Part shown: positions 6,501 through 7,070 of the stretch, in pieces
How the letters are laid out: each line of letters opens with the position of its first letter
Position numbering within the stretch: the stretch's first letter is position 1
Assembly (NCBI GenBank): GCA_024277475.1
Contig: JAJRVC010000543.1
Span: 1 to 7,070, forward strand
Direction: 5' to 3'
Length of the DNA stretch: 7,070 bases
Source of the DNA: Deltaproteobacteria bacterium
GTDB taxonomy: Bacteria > Desulfobacterota > Desulfobacteria > Desulfobacterales > JAFDCJ01
The notes under the pieces: model-generated
Told to the model about the DNA's origin: nothing
The model's input: the letters and a program-made list of their open reading frames with translations, nothing else
Databases searched by the model: none
Made by a program: the position numbers and the translations under genes

Positions 6501-7070
6501 ATCCGCACTCCGACCTATTCAGTCCCGGATACTTTTCGATTTTCTTAAAAGGAGACCAACAGGTCACTTTATCTGCAGAGATAAACGCAAGCTCCGATCC
6601 CGAAGCTTTGGAAATGATCACTTCAATCCAGTCATCGACGGGTCCGTTTGAATCCGGCAACGACGCCTCGAGCAAGCCGCTTGAAATTCTAACCCATGCG
6701 CTGGATGATTTTGTGGTGCGCCGGGGTGAGTTGAAATCGGTTATTGCGGGGTATCCCTGGTTTCTGGACTGGGGGCGGGATGCATTGATTTTTGTGCGCG
6801 GTTTGATCACAGCCCAAAAGACACGGGAAGCTTTGGCCATTCTAAAACAATTCGGCCGCTTTGAAGAGCAGGGAACGCTTCCGAACATGATCAGGGGAAA
6901 TGACGCTGCCAACCGGGACACCTCCGATGCTCCGCTTTGGTTCATTCTGGCATGTGGTGATTTAATTCGTGCTGATGACACCAGCAATTTTTTGGATGCA
7001 GACTGCGCCGGACGCTCTATCCGCCGGATTATTTTATCCATCGGCCGGTCCTATATGAGTGGAACCGCCA
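3566..7070 (+). CDS. Bifunctional glycogen debranching-type enzyme (GH13 + amylo-alpha-1,6-glucosidase), 3' end cut by window
   Basis: The frame is open for 1168 codons and leaves the window unfinished. After an N-terminal beta domain (WVRTNIG at 40-46; CCANIIYNAF at 127-136) comes a GH13 barrel: LLPIHPTP at 196-203, FIDIAINHTGW at 256-266, GVDGFRCDAG at 324-333 with predicted nucleophile D331, LLEGLGG at 358-364 with acid/base E360, and AETHDNPR at 415-422 with D419. A beta domain and a long middle region follow, containing a conserved-looking block RCRAWLVYQGYSQ at 820-832 and LRPDIENRNFH at 905-915. The GH133/GDE_C part begins near 1050, with PWFLDWGRDALI at 1064-1075 and GTLPN...SDAPLWFI at 1103-1127. 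By family knowledge the first half would transfer maltooligosaccharides or hydrolyse alpha-1,4 bonds and the second would cleave alpha-1,6 branch glucose, as in eukaryotic AGL. Cytoplasmic: no signal peptide. I chose the ATG at 3566, the most upstream possible (in-frame TAG at 3554), because the PAPG-like lead-in looks like part of the domain. It lacks a ribosome site, whereas the ATG at 3617 has one. G10 (5779-5788) and G8 (6230-6237) tracts lie in frame. Confidence 0.9.
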   Translation, partial: MEQKNQLNQNPAPGRRIMKFCGDTMVFTLVLSHPQNGTAWVRTNIGQAKIIRREIFRQIEQDETPLGRAWFDIPMKRIDPQSFKVILPLSESGHFEAKCFFLHENEMTPIWPQGPNTVINVDSANACCANIIYNAFVRQFGPNIAGAQTLDTTRGVTIGELDKTGYTVIPPSGTFRDLINKLDFILGELGCRILMLLPIHPTPTTYGRMGRFGSPYAALSFTAVDPALAQFDPRATPLEQFIELVDAVHQRNAEIFIDIAINHTGWAANLHESHPQWLVRGPEGKIEVPGAWGVDWEDLTKLDYSHKDLWKYMADVFLTWCNRGVDGFRCDAGYMIPVMAWSYMIAKVRDQYPDTIFLLEGLGGKISVTRDLLNTANLNWAYSELFQNYDRGQIENYLPQAIDISNSDGITVNFAETHDNPRLASRSKIYARMRTALCALSSHQGAFGFANGVEWYATEKIDVHNSTSLNWGAQTNQVDQIRRLNHLLKEHPAFFAETELKMLQENNGNHIVLLRHHKPTGKKLLVIVNLDDQNQTLASWNPAAAAMNGSDFIDLLSNATVKASPSDNQYRYLLEPGQVLCLSEDEADLQSVLKNSAQLLPVPRQIENQRLHAKIFEVLAFYHGTRDLETAETDRAVQQLKKDPAAFCKDANPFSREPRVITWQWPRDLRREVMIPPGYFLIVQADCAFHARLFDGLRTVAAAESLSKEDGSFFVLFTPLDPPKIAKPYTLKLSVYSPGGGQHGQAPLLLLPKPADVCIKRIFKRPELLQNDFIFLNSNGCGAMLRIPVCWTKLTSRYDSLLAGNISAEFPEDRWIMFTRCRAWLVYQGYSQTMNTDCLETFALDNFCRGHWRYQIPTGQGESVSMTLGLKMTAGENAVQLIFSRQSAGGGADRLDDARAVELILRPDIENRNFHDTTKAYTGPENQWPQKVNCSQREFKFMPDSQHHLRMQISDGYFVREPEWHYMVHRAVDAERGLDPHSDLFSPGYFSIFLKGDQQVTLSAEINASSDPEALEMITSIQSSTGPFESGNDASSKPLEILTHALDDFVVRRGELKSVIAGYPWFLDWGRDALIFVRGLITAQKTREALAILKQFGRFEEQGTLPNMIRGNDAANRDTSDAPLWFILACGDLIRADDTSNFLDADCAGRSIRRIILSIGRSYMSGTA
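3604..3610 (+). promoter_or_regulatory. Shine-Dalgarno-like site before an alternative debranching-enzyme start
   Basis: GGGAAGG lies 6 nt before an in-frame ATG at 3617 (protein starting MKFCGD). The upstream ATG at 3566 has no purine-rich site. Either the true start is 3617, or both are used. The site is seen directly; its use is inferred. Confidence 0.45.
5779..5788 (+). repeat. G10 homopolymer inside the debranching-enzyme frame
   Basis: Ten consecutive G encode three glycines (residues 739-741, with the first G completing a proline codon) between two parts of the middle region. The reading frame is preserved at this length; a gain or loss of one base would truncate the enzyme before the GH133 domain. 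Confidence 0.9.

Noticed and set aside
6460..7041. 193-codon open frame on the minus strand
   Set aside because: Lies entirely antisense to the GH133-encoding part of the debranching enzyme, which has clear motifs; its serine/arginine-rich translation shows no domain pattern.
1..7070. Insertion sequence, CRISPR array, tRNA or defence island
   Set aside because: No transposase-like frame, no terminal inverted repeats, no regularly spaced direct repeats, and nearly all of the sequence is accounted for by four housekeeping-type genes.

Overview
The window carries four genes and no mobile element, RNA gene or CRISPR array that I can see. Moderate GC, plus two sugar enzymes of a type commoner in eukaryotes beside a CdaA-type cyclase fused to YbbR repeats, suggest an anaerobic Gram-negative of the Desulfobacterota (Desulfobacterales-like). 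This assignment is inference from remembered family distributions; no phylogenetic marker is present.

Layout. (1) Bases ~50-1456, plus strand: a UDPGP-family UTP-glucose-1-phosphate uridylyltransferase, the eukaryote-like type rather than GalU. (2) Bases 1489-2922, minus strand: a membrane diadenylate cyclase (CdaA type) whose C-terminus carries a further membrane segment and YbbR/CdaR-like repeats, so the usual cdaA-cdaR pair appears as one polypeptide. (3) Bases 2929-3366, minus strand: a small secreted or periplasmic DUF2914-type protein, 6 bp upstream of the cyclase and probably cotranscribed with it. (4) A ~200-bp AT-rich divergent promoter region with a good minus-strand sigma70-like promoter. 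(5) From 3566 to the right edge, plus strand: the largest gene, open for 1168 codons without a stop. It is the N-terminal and central part of a bifunctional glycogen-debranching-type enzyme, with a GH13 alpha-amylase-like domain followed by an amylo-alpha-1,6-glucosidase (GH133/GDE_C) domain that is cut by the window end.

How they fit together. The two outer genes deal with glucose-1-phosphate/UDP-glucose and alpha-glucan turnover, which suggests a storage-polysaccharide or sugar-nucleotide neighbourhood. Between them is an opposite-strand cassette for cyclic-di-AMP synthesis with a small exported partner. The genes on either side of the cassette are transcribed away from or into it, so functional linkage between the second messenger and carbon storage is possible but not shown by the sequence. 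No clearly novel defence or mobile system is visible. The most unusual points are the fused CdaA-CdaR architecture, its coupling to a DUF2914 protein, the eukaryote-like two-domain debranching enzyme, and long G tracts inside that enzyme's reading frame.
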